Origin: a virus
Reading direction: 5' to 3' (one strand)
IMG/VR virus record: IMGVR_UViG_3300009502_000089
Coordinates: 1-44,254 of that record
DNA length: 44,254 nucleotides
Shown here: positions 1 to 6,552 of the stretch, piece after piece
Position numbering within the stretch: the stretch's first letter is position 1
Layout of the letters: the number at the start of each line of letters is the position of its first letter
Notes under the pieces: generated by a model
Seen by the model: only the letters and a program-made list of their open reading frames with translations
What the model was told of the DNA's origin: nothing
The model's database searches: none
Program-made: the position numbers and the translations under genes

Positions 1-2
1 AC

Positions 3-494
3 GGAAAAAACGACAGCGAATTTGAAAGTATTAAATGGGCTTTAAAGGCGCGTTCCACTGATAAAACAAGGCCGGCAATAAATTGCATTAAGATTGACGG
101 AGGATTGCTTATTGCTACCGACGGAGAACGCCTACATTTAACAATGACTGAGCGAGAATTATCCGACGGAGTTTATGAAGTTAAAAGCTGTACAGGAAAA
201 ACTATTGTTCTGCAAAGTACTGAAGAGTTTATATACCCAGCGTATGAGCGCGTTTTTCCGAGGGTAAAAATGGAATATGCGGGAGTATTGAACGGGAAAG
301 CATGGCCGTTATTACATCGAGTCTATAAGTATATTGCTAATGATAAAATCAGCTTCAATGAGCAATTTCTACTTGACGCTTGTATGTCTAATTCAAAATT
401 TTACATTGGCGAGCATGATGGTGAAATTAAACCCTTAATACTTTACAATGGTAATGATCGCGCTGCTTTAATTATGCCTATTAAAAACCAGTAG
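3..494 (+). CDS. Sliding-clamp-like protein, 5' partial
   Basis: The frame is open from the left edge, so the true start lies outside the window; 163 residues remain. The visible N-terminal part contains WALKARSTDKTRP, then a beta segment leading to LLIATDGERLHL. That resembles the first domain of small phage proteins related to the DNA polymerase III beta clamp, where a short helix precedes an 'aTDghrLh' strand. The remainder is beta-rich, with an EFIYPAYERVFP segment typical of the same group. A clamp role would fit the replication genes downstream, but this is inference from weak similarity. The gene ends six bases before a GC-rich stretch leading to the next ribosome site. Confidence 0.5.
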   Translation, partial: GKNDSEFESIKWALKARSTDKTRPAINCIKIDGGLLIATDGERLHLTMTERELSDGVYEVKSCTGKTIVLQSTEEFIYPAYERVFPRVKMEYAGVLNGKAWPLLHRVYKYIANDKISFNEQFLLDACMSNSKFYIGEHDGEIKPLILYNGNDRAALIMPIKNQ

Positions 495-535
495 TTAAAT
501 TGCCCGGAGGCATTGTATCCGGCAAAGGGGAAAAA

Positions 536-712
536 ATGAAACAGTTAAAATCAACAAAAAAATACCAGCTTATTAGAGATGGTGAGCTATTCAATCGAGT
601 CTATGATTATAAATGGGAAGCGGCCTTCGCCGGAATAGAATTGCAAAAAATGGGATTAATTAAGGATTGGAAAATATATCATGCCGTAGCTAATTGGCTG
701 CGAGTTAAATAA
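536..712 (+). CDS. Hypothetical protein, 58 aa
   Basis: Not recognised. The start is set at the ATG that follows AAAGGGG by about five bases, rather than at an earlier in-frame codon at 500 that has no ribosome site. The product is basic, with many Lys, Tyr and Trp residues, and ends WLRVK. It has no membrane segment and no Cys cluster. It lies between the clamp-like fragment and another small gene in a tight early operon. Confidence 0.7.
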   Translation: MKQLKSTKKYQLIRDGELFNRVYDYKWEAAFAGIELQKMGLIKDWKIYHAVANWLRVK

Positions 713-726
713 ATGGAGGTGCATAA

Positions 727-912
727 ATGGATATTAAAAAAGATGACCAGCCTATGGAAGATATAGGCCGATCGGTTTTTGAGACTCTAAAGGCCAATAT
801 TAGGGGAAAACAAGGAATAATCGACATGCACACAGATATCGAAGTTGACCTGCGAGCAGAAATTAGCAGACTGAATAAAATAATAAAAGAAATGGGAGGG
901 AAACAATGCTAA
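727..912 (+). CDS. Hypothetical protein, 61 aa, helical
   Basis: Not recognised. An ATGGAGGTG ribosome site lies about six bases before the ATG. The product is charged and probably helical, with a heptad-like C-terminal half (LRAEISRLNKIIKEM) that could form a short coiled coil. The last codons overlap the start of the next gene at 906, so the two are likely translationally coupled. Confidence 0.75.
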   Translation: MDIKKDDQPMEDIGRSVFETLKANIRGKQGIIDMHTDIEVDLRAEISRLNKIIKEMGGKQC

Positions 913-1049
913 AAAAAATTAATGGTTATTGGTTTGAATTATCTAAAGAGAAAAAGAAAAAGTCATGGCAGGATATAATTGACCTGATTATCGTAATAAT
1001 GGGACTACCGGCGTACTTTGCGATAATTTACATACTATTTTTGAGGTGA
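906..1049 (+). CDS. Small membrane protein, 47 aa
   Basis: The ATG overlaps the end of the preceding gene and follows GGGAGGG. A basic N-terminal half (SKEKKKKSW) is followed by one long hydrophobic helix (roughly residues 24-46, IIDLIIVIMGLPAYFAIIYILF) ending in LR. This predicts one membrane span with the basic part in the cytoplasm. Function is unknown. The stop TGA is followed four bases later by the next ATG. Confidence 0.7.
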   Translation: MLKKINGYWFELSKEKKKKSWQDIIDLIIVIMGLPAYFAIIYILFLR

Positions 1050-1053
1050 TAAA

Positions 1054-1221
1054 ATGATAACAAAAATAAATAAACCTTGTGTTAATTGCGGAGCAGACAA
1101 ACCATCTGATTTTAAAGAATATGATGGAATGTTAGGATATGAAGCGATAATCTGTAAAAAATGCGGCTGGTTATATGATGAAAGTGGAGCATATCCCCCG
1201 GAAGAGGTGAACAATGGATAA
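1054..1221 (+). CDS. Zinc-ribbon protein, 55 aa
   Basis: Two Cys pairs, CVNCG near residue 9 and CKKCGW near residue 34, form a treble-clef or rubredoxin-like zinc ribbon. GAGGTG precedes the ATG. The coding sequence overlaps the following 19-codon ORF. Small zinc ribbons of this kind are common in phage early operons; the partner (nucleic acid or host protein) cannot be read from the sequence. Confidence 0.75.
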   Translation: MITKINKPCVNCGADKPSDFKEYDGMLGYEAIICKKCGWLYDESGAYPPEEVNNG

Positions 1222-1273
1222 ACTCATAATACTAATAATAATTATTGCCGTGGTGGTATTGTTCAAGAGATAA
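1214..1273 (+). CDS. Membrane micropeptide, 19 aa
   Basis: ATG at 1214 follows GAGGTGAACA and overlaps the end of the zinc-ribbon gene. The peptide is MDKLIILIIIIAVVVLFKR: almost entirely hydrophobic with charged ends, as expected for a one-pass membrane micropeptide. The ribosome site, overlap and composition support translation, but the frame is too short to be certain. Confidence 0.5.
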   Translation: MDKLIILIIIIAVVVLFKR

Positions 1274-1286
1274 TATAACATAAAAA

Positions 1287-1300
1287 GCCCAACGTTGGGC
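1287..1300. repeat. Perfect 14-bp palindrome GCCCAACGTTGGGC
   Basis: This is a perfect dyad between two small genes. Its core CCAACGTTGG recurs at 6000, 12908, 17626 and 28939. Read on the minus strand it is followed by TTTTT and so resembles a very short terminator, but there is no minus-strand gene here to terminate. An operator is an alternative reading. Confidence 0.6.
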
Positions 1301-1313
1301 AAGGGGGGGGGAC

Positions 1314-1466
1314 ATGAATAAAGCTCGTAATTTACGGGAGTCGCTGGAAGAAAAACAGGCAGAGTTAGAAAGACTAAAAGACGAAAGAGAAGGCATCGAA
1401 GAAAGAATTGACGATCTGCAAGATGTTATTTCCCGGCTTGAGGCGGAGTTGGAACTTTATCAATAA
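1314..1466 (+). CDS. Coiled-coil protein, 50 aa
   Basis: The product is almost wholly heptad-patterned and highly charged (many Glu, Arg and Lys, with Leu/Ile spacing), so a single coiled coil is predicted. A run of nine G residues just before GACATG serves as the ribosome site. A run that long could slip in replication or sequencing. Function is unknown. Confidence 0.7.
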   Translation: MNKARNLRESLEEKQAELERLKDEREGIEERIDDLQDVISRLEAELELYQ

Positions 1467-1481
1467 AAAGTAAAATAAAAG

Positions 1482-1509
1482 TTGCATTTAATTTTAATTA
1501 GTGTATGAT
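1482..1509 (+). promoter_or_regulatory. Candidate sigma70 promoter for the replication operon
   Basis: TTGCAT at 1482-1487 and TATGAT at 1504-1509 are separated by 16 bases. Transcription would begin near 1516, just before the structured leader and the leader ORF. It sits in one of the few gene-free gaps of the early block. Confidence 0.6.
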
Positions 1510-1521
1510 GTTTTTAACGGA

Positions 1522-1631
1522 GTGAGACCCGATGGGAAAAAACCAAAATCAATTTAATAAAGTCACGTATTTAAGCCCCTTGTTGCCGTATCTCCCGATA
1601 TGGGTCTCACCTTCAAGGGGCTTTTTACGTG
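1522..1631 (+). promoter_or_regulatory. Structured leader with two interleaved inverted repeats
   Basis: Stem 1 pairs GTGAGACCC (1522-1530) with GGGTCTCAC (1602-1610). Stem 2 pairs AAGCCCCTTG (1573-1582) with CAAGGGGCTT (1614-1623), extended by CACGTA (1564-1569) with TACGTG (1626-1631). The order is 1-2-1'-2', so the arms interlock. The 3' arm of stem 1 lies in the loop of stem 2, as in a pseudoknot, or else the stems are alternatives. Stem 2 overlaps a T run (1622-1626), as in an intrinsic terminator. Stem 1 abuts the GGAG ribosome site of the leader ORF. This looks like an attenuator or translational-coupling switch in front of the replication initiator. Confidence 0.7.
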
Positions 1632-1639
1632 GCGAATGA
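1532..1639 (+). CDS. Leader peptide ORF, 35 codons
   Basis: An ATG follows CGGAGTGAG by about nine bases. The frame runs through the interleaved stems and stops at TGA 1637-1639, six bases before the ATG of the replication initiator. The predicted product starts MGKNQNQFNKV and is otherwise rich in Pro and Leu. No domain is visible. Its position suggests that ribosome passage through the leader controls the stems, or re-initiation at 1646, whose own ribosome site is poor. Some plasmid replication genes use leader-peptide and pseudoknot control of this kind. Translation here is inferred, not shown. Confidence 0.45.
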   Translation: MGKNQNQFNKVTYLSPLLPYLPIWVSPSRGFLRGE

Positions 1640-1645
1640 GATAAG

Positions 1646-2335
1646 ATGCACCGTGGTTATATAAAAGTATGGCGTAAAATTGCCGATGCAGATTGGTTAA
1701 AGAACCATAAACTATGTGCATTTTGGTTGTGGTGTCTTATAAAAGCAAGCCACAAAGAATATGATTTAATAGTGGGATCACAACAAGTTCATTTGCTTCC
1801 GGGAGAATTTGTGTTTGGATTAAAATCCGCATCTAAGGAATTAAAGATGTCAATTCAGTCAATACGTACTTTGCTCAACTTTTTAAAAACAAGTTCAAAT
1901 TTAACACTCAAAACAACAAACAAATTTTCTATTATTTCAATAGTAAATTGGAACACTTACCAGATACAAGAAAATGAAATCAACACACAGATCAACAAAC
2001 AACTAACAAACAAACAACAAACAACTAACAACAAACAAGAATGTAAAGAATTAAAGAATGTAAAGAATAATACATACACGAGTGAATTTTTATTATTTTA
2101 TAATTCCTATCCGAAGAAAAAAGCAAAAGATGATGCTTATAAAGCATGGAAACAACAAAATGGAAACAGACCGTCTATTGATATTTTGTTATCGGCTATT
2201 GAAAAACAGAAATATTCAGATGATTGGTTGAAAGAAAATGGAAGGTTTATCCCATATCCGGGAACTTGGTTGAGGTCTGGAAGGTGGGATGATGAAATAG
2301 AAAACGAAGAAAAACTATCTTGCGAGGTTAATTAA
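1646..2335 (+). CDS. Replication initiator / replisome organiser-like protein
   Basis: The 229-residue product has the usual layout of phage lambda-O or DnaD-type initiators. Its N-terminal region resembles a winged helix (WLKNHKLCAFWLWCLIKASHKEY, then a helix-turn-helix-like stretch SASKELKMSIQSIRTLLNFL). A low-complexity Gln/Asn/Lys linker follows at about residues 115-137. The C-terminal domain contains FYNSYPKKKAKDDAYKAW and IPYPGTWLRSGRW. The family's C-terminal part usually loads the helicase, which here is the next gene. The stop and the next start overlap as TAATG. The ribosome site is weak, so coupling to the leader ORF is plausible. The linker-coding DNA contains direct repeats that could be the origin. 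Confidence 0.75.
   Translation: MHRGYIKVWRKIADADWLKNHKLCAFWLWCLIKASHKEYDLIVGSQQVHLLPGEFVFGLKSASKELKMSIQSIRTLLNFLKTSSNLTLKTTNKFSIISIVNWNTYQIQENEINTQINKQLTNKQQTTNNKQECKELKNVKNNTYTSEFLLFYNSYPKKKAKDDAYKAWKQQNGNRPSIDILLSAIEKQKYSDDWLKENGRFIPYPGTWLRSGRWDDEIENEEKLSCEVN
1993..2068 (+). repeat. Tandem direct repeats inside the initiator gene (candidate origin)
   Basis: CAACAAACAACTAACAA occurs at 1993-2009 and again at 2015-2031, a 22-base period. GAATGTAAAGAAT follows at 2039-2051 and 2056-2068, a 17-base period. The surrounding DNA is very AT-rich. In lambda-like phages the iterons lie in exactly this place, in the DNA coding for the linker of the initiator. A low-complexity linker is the alternative explanation. 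Confidence 0.45.
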
Positions 2336-3993
2336 TGCAGATCATAAACTACCTTAATAAAAAGAATATTAAATATCGGCGAAGAGGTGAAGAGCTTATT
2401 TATAATTGCCCTTTTTGCGGTGATAAAGAGTGGAAAGGAAGCATTAACTCAATAACTGGTGCGTTTAATTGTCTTCATCTGAATAATTGCGGCGTAAAGG
2501 GAAGTTTTTACGACTTTCAGAAAAGGCTGGGTGATGAACCAGATAAATTAAATAAGAATAGAGTATTTGCTAATAAAGTAAAAAAAGACTTTGTACGCCC
2601 ACAAAAAGATTGCCCACCCATGAAAGATATTCAAGTTCCTGTTTATAAATACTTAAAAGGAAGAGGCTTTTCAGATGAAACAATAAAGTTTTTTCGTATC
2701 GGCGCAGAAGAAAACACTATTAAATTTCCTTACTTTAAAAATGGCGTTCTAACAAACATTAAATACCGTGATATTGTTAATAAAAAAACAATGCGACAAG
2801 AAAAGGATGCTGAACCGTTACTATTTAACCGGGATAATGTCTTTGATGATATTCTCGTTATTTGCGAAGGTGAATATGACTGCATGGCATTACACGAATT
2901 TGGAATTGAATCGGTATCAGTTCCTAACGGTGCTGGTGGTTTAACATGGGTTGAGCAAGAATGGGAATATCTGGAAACATTCAAACATATAAAAATATGC
3001 TTTGATAACGATAACGCAGGAAAAGAAGGTGCAGCAGAATTAGCGGCAAGACTTGGATTGTGGCGTTGCAGCCTTGTTGAGTTACCATTTAAAGACGCAA
3101 ATGAATGTTTAAAACAAGGTTTGTTTGCTGAAGATATGAAGAAATACTTTGATAATTCTATTGATTTAACACCTGAAACAATAGTTTCACCTGATTATTT
3201 TACTCCTAAAGTTATTAGATTGTTTGAAATGGGTGCAAAGTTATTTGGTATGCCAACAGCATGGGAATCACTAGATAATGTTCTCAAAGGTTGGCGCATG
3301 GGTGAATTAACTATCTGGTCTGGAAGGAATAGTTCGGGTAAGTCAACAATTTTAAATCAAGTTGTTTTGGACATTGCAAAAAAGGGTGCAAAGACATTAA
3401 TTTATTCAGGTGAAATGCCTCCTGATAGATATTTGAGATGGGCAGTTATTCAGCATAAAGAAAAAGAACATCCTGAAGAGTATGAAATAGAAAATTCTTT
3501 AAATTGGATGACCGGAAAACTTTATTTATTAAACGTCACTAATACCATAACACCAGATAAACTTCTTGCCGATTGCGAATATGCTTCCAGAAGATATAAT
3601 TGCACTCACTTCGTTGTTGATAGTTTAATGAAGATAAGTCTTAATGAAAATGACGAATATAATCAACAGAAACAATTTGTTACCAGACTTTTTGACTTTG
3701 CCATGAAGATGAATGTCCATGTTCATTTAGTAGCTCATCCGAGAAAAACAGCATCAGACAATGACGAACCAGGAAAGGTTGATATAAAAGGAAGTTCTCA
3801 TATTACAGACTTGGCTTCTAATGTTATTGTTTTGTATCGGTCGAGTGATGAGCAAAAAGAAAAGATAAGAAAAAAAGGGAAGATTGCTTCTGATATGCAG
3901 TTATATGTTAAGAAAAATCGTGAGTTTGGAATAGAAGGCATGGTTCATATGTGGTTCAATGGAGATACTAAAAAATTCAGATCGGAGGTGTAA
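2335..3993 (+). CDS. Primase-helicase (T7 gp4 / TWINKLE type)
   Basis: The 552-residue product has three parts. First is an N-terminal CHC-type zinc finger (C25-PF-C28, C46, C52). Next is a TOPRIM primase fold with CEGEYD at 177-182 and FDNDNAGK at about 223-230. Last is a DnaB/RecA-like helicase domain with Walker A GRNSSGKST at 330-338, Walker B-like HFVVDSLMK at 425-433 and the HLVAHPRK motif near 464. It should synthesise RNA primers and unwind DNA at the fork as a hexamer. It overlaps the initiator gene by one base, so the two are co-translated. All key motifs appear intact. Confidence 0.93.
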   Translation: MQIINYLNKKNIKYRRRGEELIYNCPFCGDKEWKGSINSITGAFNCLHLNNCGVKGSFYDFQKRLGDEPDKLNKNRVFANKVKKDFVRPQKDCPPMKDIQVPVYKYLKGRGFSDETIKFFRIGAEENTIKFPYFKNGVLTNIKYRDIVNKKTMRQEKDAEPLLFNRDNVFDDILVICEGEYDCMALHEFGIESVSVPNGAGGLTWVEQEWEYLETFKHIKICFDNDNAGKEGAAELAARLGLWRCSLVELPFKDANECLKQGLFAEDMKKYFDNSIDLTPETIVSPDYFTPKVIRLFEMGAKLFGMPTAWESLDNVLKGWRMGELTIWSGRNSSGKSTILNQVVLDIAKKGAKTLIYSGEMPPDRYLRWAVIQHKEKEHPEEYEIENSLNWMTGKLYLLNVTNTITPDKLLADCEYASRRYNCTHFVVDSLMKISLNENDEYNQQKQFVTRLFDFAMKMNVHVHLVAHPRKTASDNDEPGKVDIKGSSHITDLASNVIVLYRSSDEQKEKIRKKGKIASDMQLYVKKNREFGIEGMVHMWFNGDTKKFRSEV

Positions 3994-3994
3994 A

Positions 3995-4288
3995 ATGGGA
4001 AAAGCTCATATTGATTGGAAAAATAAAACAATAGAATTAGATAAAGGTTGGGGTGCTGACTATGATGTCTCTTTATTAAGAGCGCAAACAGCAGAAGATA
4101 TTATTGACTGGATTTTGCATATTAAAGCCAAAAATTGGGGAACACCAGAAGTTATTTATGATTTTATTAACGAGTTAGAAAGAGCATATAAATCTTCTTT
4201 CGGTCACGATATGAGATATTGGTTGTGCCAATCACCAGATAGAAAAGTTGATTGGTCTAAAGCCAAAAGAGGTGATTTAAATGAATAA
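3995..4288 (+). CDS. Hypothetical protein, 97 aa
   Basis: The start chosen is the ATG at 3995, preceded by CGGAGGTGTAAA; an upstream in-frame start lies inside the helicase gene. The product begins MGKAHIDWKNKTIELDKGW and is acidic and Trp-rich, with no Cys cluster or membrane span. Its coding sequence overlaps the next gene by eight bases. The position directly after the primase-helicase suggests a replication accessory, but nothing in the sequence proves it. Confidence 0.8.
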   Translation: MGKAHIDWKNKTIELDKGWGADYDVSLLRAQTAEDIIDWILHIKAKNWGTPEVIYDFINELERAYKSSFGHDMRYWLCQSPDRKVDWSKAKRGDLNE

Positions 4289-4490
4289 TTACGCTTGCAC
4301 ATTCAATTATCACGGTGAAGTTACTGTATTAAAAACAGAAGCTGATACGCATTATCAAGCAATAACAAAATGCTTGAATGTTATGGCAAAAAGATACGGT
4401 GTATCAAAAAGAACTATGATTACACACTTCACGGATGACAAACTAAACCATGAAGTGAAAGAAATAACAGACGAACAAATACCTTTTTAG
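4281..4490 (+). CDS. Hypothetical protein, 69 aa
   Basis: Not recognised. AGAGGTG precedes the ATG, which overlaps the previous gene. The product begins with a beta segment (MNNYACTFNYHGEVTVLKTEA), continues with a helix (HYQAITKCLNVMAKRYG) and ends EQIPF. The acidic, hydrophobic C-terminal tail ending in Phe resembles the tails of some single-strand-binding or clamp-interacting proteins, but that is only a resemblance. Confidence 0.75.
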   Translation: MNNYACTFNYHGEVTVLKTEADTHYQAITKCLNVMAKRYGVSKRTMITHFTDDKLNHEVKEITDEQIPF

Positions 4491-4499
4491 GAGGACTAC

Positions 4500-4772
4500 A
4501 TGAAACCTATTTGTGTTACTCAACCACAACCCCAAAAAAAGTCTTTGCAGTCCTGGCGGGAATTTTACACCAAAAAAGGAATAGAAACAGAAGTTGAAAA
4601 AGGAATCGACAGTAAAGACCGGACTTACTATAACCTGTGGCGTGATTTAAGCATGGTAGAGCAAATAGAATTAAGATCAGGACTTACAGAAATAACCAAA
4701 GCACATACTTTGTGCTATAAAATAAGCGAGAAATCCAAAAAACCTATTATGAAGGAGAGAAGAAAATGCTAA
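4500..4772 (+). CDS. Hypothetical protein, 90 aa
   Basis: Not recognised. An AGGAGG site lies just before the ATG. The product is hydrophilic, with SWREFYTKKGIE in the middle and a Lys/Arg-rich C-terminus ending RRKC. It has no motif or membrane span. Its end overlaps the start of the short gene at 4766. Confidence 0.75.
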   Translation: MKPICVTQPQPQKKSLQSWREFYTKKGIETEVEKGIDSKDRTYYNLWRDLSMVEQIELRSGLTEITKAHTLCYKISEKSKKPIMKERRKC

Positions 4773-4876
4773 AAGTAGATCAATATTCATCAGTTCAGTT
4801 GGAAGAATACAAAGGTAAGTGGAGCTTAATACTTGGATACGAGGACAGAAGCGGCGCATTTAAGCCTAAAAAATAA
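4766..4876 (+). CDS. Short paralogue of the gene at 5768, probably truncated (36 aa)
   Basis: The peptide contains VQLEEYKGKWSLILGYEDR and aligns with the N-terminal half of the 76-residue protein at 5768 (VDIETYNGKYSLVLGWEGR). It then stops after AFKPKK, where the longer copy continues for about 40 residues. The zinc-ribbon/HNH cassette begins four bases after the stop. Duplication followed by truncation next to the inserted cassette is the likeliest history. A GAAGGAGAG ribosome site precedes the ATG. Confidence 0.65.
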   Translation: MLKVDQYSSVQLEEYKGKWSLILGYEDRSGAFKPKK

Positions 4877-4880
4877 ACTC

Positions 4881-4909
4881 TTGACAAACTTACTTATGGG
4901 GTATATAGA
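4881..4909 (+). promoter_or_regulatory. Promoter of zinc-ribbon/HNH cassette 1
   Basis: TTGACA at 4881-4886 and TATAGA at 4904-4909 are spaced 17 bases apart. Transcription would start at about 4916, on or next to the ATG of the zinc-ribbon gene, giving an almost leaderless mRNA. The same promoter-gene order recurs at 7812. Confidence 0.75.
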
Positions 4910-4915
4910 TAAGAC

Positions 4916-5068
4916 ATGAAAATTAAAATATCTAAAATCAAATGCAAGAGGTGTTTTCATGAGTGGGTTGCCAGAAGTGCAGATGTCCGCCGATGTCCAA
5001 AGTGCAAGTCCTTCTATTTTGATAGAGAAAAGATGTACAAAGTGCGGGAAGATAACAAACATATTTAG
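4916..5068 (+). CDS. Small zinc-ribbon protein, cassette 1 (50 aa)
   Basis: The product has two CxxC knuckles, CKRC (residues 10-13) and CPKC (about 27-30). They are embedded in the pattern CKRCxHEW...RxCPKCKSxYxDR that is shared with the second copy at 7861. This is a widespread small zinc-ribbon type in phages and prokaryotes whose role is not settled. No ribosome site precedes the ATG, fitting a leaderless transcript from the promoter at 4881. The DNA coding for CKRC doubles as the ribosome site of the HNH gene that starts in another frame at 4959. Confidence 0.75.
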   Translation: MKIKISKIKCKRCFHEWVARSADVRRCPKCKSFYFDREKMYKVREDNKHI

Positions 5069-5756
5069 ACAGCACAAATGCGGTAAAGATGGGTTGAGTA
5101 GTTGGTGTAAGGAATGTGAGCATGAAGAATATAAAAAGTGGATTAAAAACAATCCAAATAAAAAAAAGGAATATGCTCAAAAATGGTATAAAAAATATTC
5201 AGAGGCAGTAAAAGAACGGAGTAGAAAACAACGGGTTAATAATCCTGAAAAAGTAAAAATATATAAAAAAGAATGGGAATTGAAAAATAAGGAATATGTA
5301 AAAAACTATGGACGATTACGTAGAGAAAAAAATAAGGAAAAAATAAATGAATATAGGAAAAACTGGTATAGAGAAAATCGTATCTCCATTACGGAACATA
5401 GAAACAATAACCCACAAGCTAAACTTTCAAAAGCTATGTCAACAGCTATATGTTTTTCATTAAAAGGGAACAAGAGTGGAAGAAAGTGGGAAACATTAAT
5501 AGGATTCACCATGAAACAACTTCAAAACCATCTTGAAAAAAAGTTTAAGGAAGGAATGACTTGGGAAAATTATGGAAGAAACGGTTGGCACGTTGACCAT
5601 ATAATTCCACTTGTGGTTCATAATTACACAACTCCAGATGATATTGATTTTAAGAAATGTTGGAGTTTAAAAAACTTACAACCATTATGGGAAAAAGAAA
5701 ACATAGCTAAACATGATAAGTTATTTAAACCATTTCAACCGTCACTAACTATTTAA
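4959..5756 (+). CDS. HNH homing-type endonuclease, cassette 1
   Basis: The 265-residue product has a zinc finger (C26, C29, C50, C53 in KRCTKCGK...WCKEC), a long Lys/Arg/Tyr-rich helical region (about 55-150), and a C-terminal HNH fold with HVDHIIPL at 211-218 and NLQPLWEKEN near 239. It should cut DNA and spread its own gene. GAGGTG lies five bases before this ATG, inside the zinc-ribbon gene and in another frame; the first 110 bases overlap that gene. The first 23 residues are thus a by-product of zinc-ribbon codons. A later TTG start is possible. The cassette separates a truncated gene (4766) from its full-length paralogue (5768), as expected of an inserted element. Confidence 0.88.
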   Translation: MSGLPEVQMSADVQSASPSILIEKRCTKCGKITNIFRQHKCGKDGLSSWCKECEHEEYKKWIKNNPNKKKEYAQKWYKKYSEAVKERSRKQRVNNPEKVKIYKKEWELKNKEYVKNYGRLRREKNKEKINEYRKNWYRENRISITEHRNNNPQAKLSKAMSTAICFSLKGNKSGRKWETLIGFTMKQLQNHLEKKFKEGMTWENYGRNGWHVDHIIPLVVHNYTTPDDIDFKKCWSLKNLQPLWEKENIAKHDKLFKPFQPSLTI

Positions 5757-5767
5757 AGGAGATTAAA

Positions 5768-5998
5768 ATGATTAAAACAACAAAATGGGACGCAGTGGAC
5801 ATTGAAACTTACAACGGCAAATATTCACTTGTATTAGGATGGGAAGGCCGGGACGGAAAATTTAACGCAAAGTGGGCGGAGTTCGAGATGGGTAAAGACA
5901 AGATAAAAAAGAAAATGCCAGTAAAGATTCCTCTCGGTGATTCTAAAGAAGAAGCGGCGGCAGTGCTAAAGACTTTATTTCTTGAGATGAGTGAATAG
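5768..5998 (+). CDS. Hypothetical protein, 76 aa (full-length paralogue)
   Basis: Not recognised. AAAGGAG precedes the ATG. The N-terminal half, VDIETYNGKYSLVLGWEGRDG, is probably beta-stranded and matches the short gene at 4766. The C-terminal half is basic and then helical (SKEEAAAVLKTLFLEM). It is the complete copy of a gene pair divided by the cassette at 4881-5756. Confidence 0.75.
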   Translation: MIKTTKWDAVDIETYNGKYSLVLGWEGRDGKFNAKWAEFEMGKDKIKKKMPVKIPLGDSKEEAAAVLKTLFLEMSE

Positions 5999-5999
5999 C

Positions 6000-6009
6000 C
6001 CAACGTTGG
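6000..6009. repeat. Recurrent palindrome CCAACGTTGG
   Basis: The copy lies in AGCCCAACGTTGGAAAGGAG, directly upstream of the ribosome site of the gene at 6026. It shares its flank (GCCC on the left) with the copy at 1287. The 12908 copy carries the same flank read on the other strand. Confidence 0.5.
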
Positions 6010-6025
6010 AAAGGAGAAGTATGCA

Positions 6026-6550
6026 ATGGAAAAATTCAATATTGGCGATAATGTTTATAATGCCAGATGCCAATGGGCAAGCAAAAGAGAATTATGCCCT
6101 ATATGTTTTGGGAAGTTGCAAGTAACTTTAGTGCTTGGAAACAACGATAGTGTTATACTTCCTTGTAATTATTGCGCTCCGGGGTTTGAATACCCCACTG
6201 GGTGTATTAGTATTTATGATTACATTATTGAAGCTGAATTAGTTACAATTACTGATATTAAGGTTGAAATTTCGTCATCTGGTGAAATATATAAATATCA
6301 TTCCGGTTGTTATAGTTATGACACGGAAAATCTATTTACAAATAAAGAAGATGCTTTAAAACGTGCCGTAGAGTTAAAAGAAGTATTAGACAGAGATCAA
6401 GAGAAAAGAATTGATTGGATAAAAAAAGATAAGAAGAAAAGTTTTTCTTGGGACGCTGGCTATCATCTGCGCCACATAAAAGACCTTAAAAAAGAGATTG
6501 AACGGCACGAGCAAAAAGCAGTTCTTTGTAAACAACGAGCAAAGGAGTAA
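6026..6550 (+). CDS. Zinc-finger protein, 174 aa
   Basis: The N-terminal half carries two Cys pairs, CPICFG near residue 24 and CNYCAPG near residue 47, resembling a DnaJ-type zinc ribbon. The middle is beta-rich, with a 'YDYIIEAELVTITDIKVEI' stretch. The C-terminal 50 residues are a charged helix or coiled coil (DLKKEIERHEQKAVLCKQRAKE). Function is unknown. AAAGGAG lies upstream, next to the recurrent palindrome. The next gene starts three bases after the stop. Confidence 0.8.
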   Translation: MEKFNIGDNVYNARCQWASKRELCPICFGKLQVTLVLGNNDSVILPCNYCAPGFEYPTGCISIYDYIIEAELVTITDIKVEISSSGEIYKYHSGCYSYDTENLFTNKEDALKRAVELKEVLDRDQEKRIDWIKKDKKKSFSWDAGYHLRHIKDLKKEIERHEQKAVLCKQRAKE

Positions 6551-6552
6551 GT

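Noticed and set aside
1287-1300. Intrinsic terminator for the minus strand
   Set aside because: The stem is only five base pairs around a four-base loop and there is no minus-strand gene upstream of it.
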